From positions 1,240,001 to 1,304,000 of the forward strand of contig BDSL01000011.1 of NCBI GenBank assembly GCA_003116995.1: DNA of 64,000 nt, read 5' to 3'. The notes under the pieces are model-generated. The model had not been told where the DNA came from and searched no databases. It saw only the letters and a program-made list of their open reading frames with translations. Shown one piece after another: positions 60,634 to 64,000 of this stretch (its first letter is position 1; each line of letters starts with the position of its first letter). The DNA is from Yamagishiella unicocca (taxonomy: Eukaryota; Chlorophyta; Chlorophyceae; Chlamydomonadales; Volvocaceae). The position numbers were made by a program, and so were the translations under genes.

Positions 60634-61018
60634 TTTTGAAGTGGCCACCGCTTTAAACGTGCGGTGGCAACAATCACCTGTCTTTCTGAGGCATAGTGCT
60701 CTGTTTGTATTCTTAAATGCTTTCAAGGGACCTTTGAATACTGTTGCCCCGGACGTTTGCTATGTTTGTAGCGATTATGATGGCGAGAACCCTCTTATTA
60801 TTGTACCGAAACTGAAGTACCTCAGTTATATAAAGTAAAGAAACTTACAATACAAGAACAAGGCAGTGCTGATCTTTGGGCCGCCTTGTGTTTGCTCTTC
60901 CAACCTCAGTCAGCAATTTTGTGAACGTCATGCCTGTCCCTGAAACCAAAGCATACATAAATAACCAGCGGCTTGGTGTTTAATAAGCTGCTGGTACCTG
61001 TGGTGGGGCCCAGCAGCC
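60634..61018. promoter_or_regulatory. Divergent promoter region, copy 2
   Basis: Same as 44,256-44,640, with the TATATAAAG box at 60,827-60,835. It now serves exon 1 of the codanin-1 pseudogene on one side and copy 2 of the unrecognised gene on the other. Confidence 0.55.
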
Positions 61019-63015
61019 ATGCGCCTGCGTGGCCCTGAGCGATACGGCGCCGGCACACGAACGCCATCTGGAATCAAGCCAACCACTGTTCCTCAAACCA
61101 TCCAACTTCAAGTTGCGCCAGCACTATCCACCTCGGTGCGGCAGCGACGCCGGATACTGCCGACCACCGCTGCAGCGCCGCGGCGCCGAGTTAACCGCGA
61201 CTTACTTGACAACGTCGACAGCGCTGCTTCGGATGAATTTGCCGGCGTCGGCATTTCTGGGTACGTGGAAAGCAGCGATGGCCTTGGCCAGGACTCATAC
61301 AGCAGTAGTACGAGCACCGACGGCGGGGTCTCCCCGCCGCAAGCATGGGACCCCGAACCTGGGGCCCCTAGCGCAAGCACTTGGGCAGGACGGGACAGCG
61401 CTTCGTACGACTGGCCGCAAGACCCACGGCGGCAGCAACGGCCTCAGCCAGCTGAGGGCTCCGCCAACAACTTCCAGCGCTCCTCTCTGACCTCAGAGTA
61501 CGGCAACAACGGGTACGAAAATGGCTAGAGCCGATGGGACAACAGCATGGAACCATTGTCAGCGGCGTCAGGACCAGCTTCAGGATCGGCATCAGCATTT
61601 CCTGCTGCGCCAACGGGGCCTCCATCAAAGGCGGAGGAGCGGCAGGCTGCGGACGAGGCTAAGCAGTGGCAGGGATCATGGACACCGTCGCAGCGGCAGC
61701 AGCAGCAGCGGCCACACACACGCCCTGTCGGCAGCTCCGATTGGGGCGAAGTTGATCCGGTGACGGATTGGGGTGGTGCCACCTACGCCGACACCAGCGG
61801 CTGGAATGACGAGGCTGCCGGTGACCTCGCCAGCGGTCCCTCCTCGGCAGCCGCCACGTCAGCACCCACGGGTCAACGTACGGCAGCTGGCGGCGTCGGC
61901 GGTCACGCCAGTTACAGCGGCGCTAGTGGCATGAACTACAGTGCTGACGGCACCGACGCCGCGGCCGGTGGACCGGAGGATTGGCCGCGCAGCGGCGGCG
62001 GCGGTGGCGTCCGGCCGGGTGAGCCTCAGCCCGGACCGCCGCCGTACGAGCCGTACGACGGCTGGTCAGGGGGACGTTTTGCCCAGGATGCCCGGTATGA
62101 GGGCTACGATGCGGAGCGGCCAGGTGGTCGTGGGGGTGGTGGAGCAGCGAGCAGCTCGGGGCGGGGCCAGCCGCCACCGCCTGGGGCCGCCTTCATTCCG
62201 TCGGACATTGTCCTGCTGTCTGGGCGCGACGCCGTAAGTTGCGGCCGGCGGGGACGTGGGCCGGGCGGGGCGGGCCAGGGGTCGCAGGCATGCGGGTCGT
62301 CGTGTGAAGCGGTTAGCGCTGCGTGGCTTTTGGCCTCCGGGCTCTGCGCTCCCTTTCGTTTATCCCCACATGACCAACTGTGCCCGCACCAGTCCATCCA
62401 GCGCCCTGAACCCTGCCCGCCTGTTCCCTCCTCCCGCAGTCCGCCGTGCTGCCCCTCGCGCCCACTTCGGGCCAGGTGGACTTCTTCCAGCCAAAGAGCC
62501 TGCAAGAGTGAGTACCGCTGCCGCCACCACCGCAGCAGCAATCCCCCAGCCGCAATGGGTCCTCCTGCACAATCAGCCTTTCGCCCCGCTGCCTCCCGGC
62601 GTTGGCATGTAGTCTTCATCGCGCATTTGCGCCGCACACGGCGGGGAATCTACCAGACTGACCTGCTGCGCGTAGAGTATCCCAGCACCCTCCCTTCCCG
62701 CCTTCTCCCATGCGCCTTACTAAGCCCTGCCGGCGCTACATCCACGCTCTCCACAGACAACAGCAGCGCAACAACGGGGGGAGGGGGGACAGTTGCTTTC
62801 CGCTGCTTCAACAGCAGCGGGGGGTAGGAGCCGGCCTCAATTGCGTTTTCCCCCACGCACTTTCCGATTCGCAAGATGCTGCTAGTGGATGAGAATGTGT
62901 GCGGCAGTGCTGAATTGTCTGGCACATGGCGCAGGCCGCACAGGAAGTGTGCAAGGCCGTTGTCGGGCCCGACTCCACTCACGTGCCGTCGCCGGACATT
63001 GCGCAGGAGTGGTAA
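61019..63015 (+). CDS. Unrecognised low-complexity protein, copy 2, with an in-frame TAG
   Basis: Appears identical to 44,641-46,637 at constant offset 16,378, including the TAG at 61,526-61,528 and the exon-like pieces at 62,440-62,507 and 62,935-63,015. The lack of any difference points to recent duplication or gene conversion, and gives no evidence about selection on the protein. Confidence 0.45.
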
Positions 63016-63935
63016 ATGGGTTCTGTGATTGATCAGCGCCGCCAAACTGCGTTGGGGTGTGGGGCGCGCCACGCATGTGTCTGGCACATGGCGCGGGCAT
63101 GGCATGTTGGCTGGTTGGTCTATTTCACTCTTTTCGCGAAATATGATAGGGAAGGTCCTGCTGGTTGCGTTGGTGTGGGTGGCAGGGCGCGAATAGGCGT
63201 ATTACAAAACCGCTATTTCGAAGGGTGAAGCCGGGCCCTGGGCGGGCGGGGGGGCCGCGGGCCCTGGAGGGGGGTATTCTGTAATATCCTTAATATTTCT
63301 CTAAAAAGATAATATTAGAGAAATAACCGCCCTCACAGACACTACGCAGCATCCTCTACACGTTAGGCGTGCTAGGACTCCAGTCCGCGGTGGCCCGAGG
63401 CCAGGCCGTCGACCATTCTGATTGCATGCCCCCACCCCCCCAAAAAATATGCAGCAATATCAGTCGCTACCTGCTCCATAACCTTCCTTATACCACATTA
63501 AGGGCGCCGCAGCGGTCGTAGTTGCGCAGAAGTTGTAAAGGCGCGCGTTGTTTGCCGATCGAGCAGCGCAGACCCACTGTCCCCCCCTGCGGACTAAGCG
63601 CACAACAAAGGTCGCACGCAGAGAGCCTACACAGCGCCAACGACCCGGAGAGCCTACACTGTGCCCGAGGGCCTGGATGCCGCATGCTGAGCTGCCCCTC
63701 CCCCCACCCCCCCCCCTCGTCTGGAGCGTCTGGAATTGAAGCGCACACAATACCGGTATGCGCGAGCACCAGCAGCAAATGAGTGCGGGTATTATAATGG
63801 CAACTGTTGAGACAATTCCTTTGAACGTGAAGGATGCATGTGAAGGCGATGCGCGGATCTAGGCTGTTAGGCCAAAACTTTGGGCCCGGAGCGGCCCCCA
63901 TGTATAGTGCCCATGAGAGTTGACTGCCAGGCTCT
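63016..63935. other. 3' flank of the copy 2 gene up to the unit 3 boundary
   Basis: Same content as 46,638-47,557, with TGTAA at 63,280-63,284 and the AT-rich hairpin at about 63,297-63,325. No gene recognised. Confidence 0.5.
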
Positions 63936-63984
63936 GCAACCTCTGCTTTCTCTATCCCTTTCCACTTTACTAGTTACATAAAAA

Positions 63985-64000
63985 ATGCTGCACAGCCGTG
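63985..64000 (+). CDS. Coiled-coil protein, copy 3, 5' end only
   Basis: The last 65 bases match 47,558-47,622 exactly, and the ATG at 63,985 starts the same MLHSR. The window ends five codons in. It shows that the tandem array has at least a third unit. Confidence 0.8.

Larger units (their letters stand above)
47558..63935. repeat. Tandem unit 2 (deleted copy of 18.6-47.56 kb)
   Basis: In order it matches 18,594-22,515, then 33,885-34,215, then 40,490-about 40,975, then about 41,330-42,396, then 43,498-43,946, then (after a retrotransposon) 43,942-47,557. The order is the same as in unit 1 with the intervening sequence missing. The right block (60,324-63,935) matches with a constant offset of 16,378 and no visible difference, whereas 51,736-52,200 is clearly diverged from 40,490-40,950. 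Unit 3 starts at 63,936. Confidence 0.93.

Overview
The window is nuclear DNA of a green alga, most likely a chlamydomonadalean or volvocine chlorophyte. Supporting signs are high GC, genes split by many short GT-AG introns, TGTAA poly(A) signals downstream of stops, TTTTAGGG-type telomere-like tracts, a plastid-type release factor in the nucleus and a Pro-rich secreted protein. The species cannot be named from sequence alone. I rebuilt gene models exon by exon from splice sites and reading phase.

Layout. (1) 1-9,700: two divergently transcribed housekeeping genes, a PLP-homeostasis protein (YggS/PLPBP, minus, 3' end outside the window) and plastid peptide-chain release factor 2 (plus, ten exons). 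Introns hold minisatellites and a foldback MITE. (2) 10,197-26,788: two inverted arms of about 3.3-3.6 kb, each carrying a broken fragment of mitochondrial complex I subunit NDUFV2. Between them lie a hAT transposase gene with a nonsense codon, a 344-bp perfect palindrome and the first copy of a coiled-coil/membrane-tail gene. Comparing the arms exposes a 92-bp MITE, a 1.13-kb insertion and a 0.74-kb deletion. (3) 27,630-30,730: an eight-exon gene for an unrecognised secreted Cys-rich protein. (4) 33,207-44,255 (minus): a gene of about 2,180 codons that I recognise as codanin-1, with a candidate ASF1-binding B-domain motif. It is divergent from an unrecognised plus-strand gene at 44,641-46,637.

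(5) 47,558-64,000: a second, internally deleted copy of the 18.6-47.56 kb interval. It contains the coiled-coil gene again, a codanin-1 pseudogene stitched from separated pieces, the neighbouring gene again, and the start of a third unit at 63,936. This is a tandem segmental array with units of about 29 kb and 16.4 kb. A complete, apparently young Ty3/gypsy chromovirus (53,905-60,323; 182-bp LTRs identical by eye; 5-bp target duplication) sits in intron 1 of the codanin pseudogene.

The most unusual items are: the chromovirus pol, which has a methyltransferase-like domain with a degenerate NPPY motif ahead of the protease and is separated from gag only by one in-frame UGA; the mosaic tandem array around codanin-1; the inverted arms with a captured NDUFV2 fragment; and short inverted-repeat elements spread through the introns of unrelated genes.
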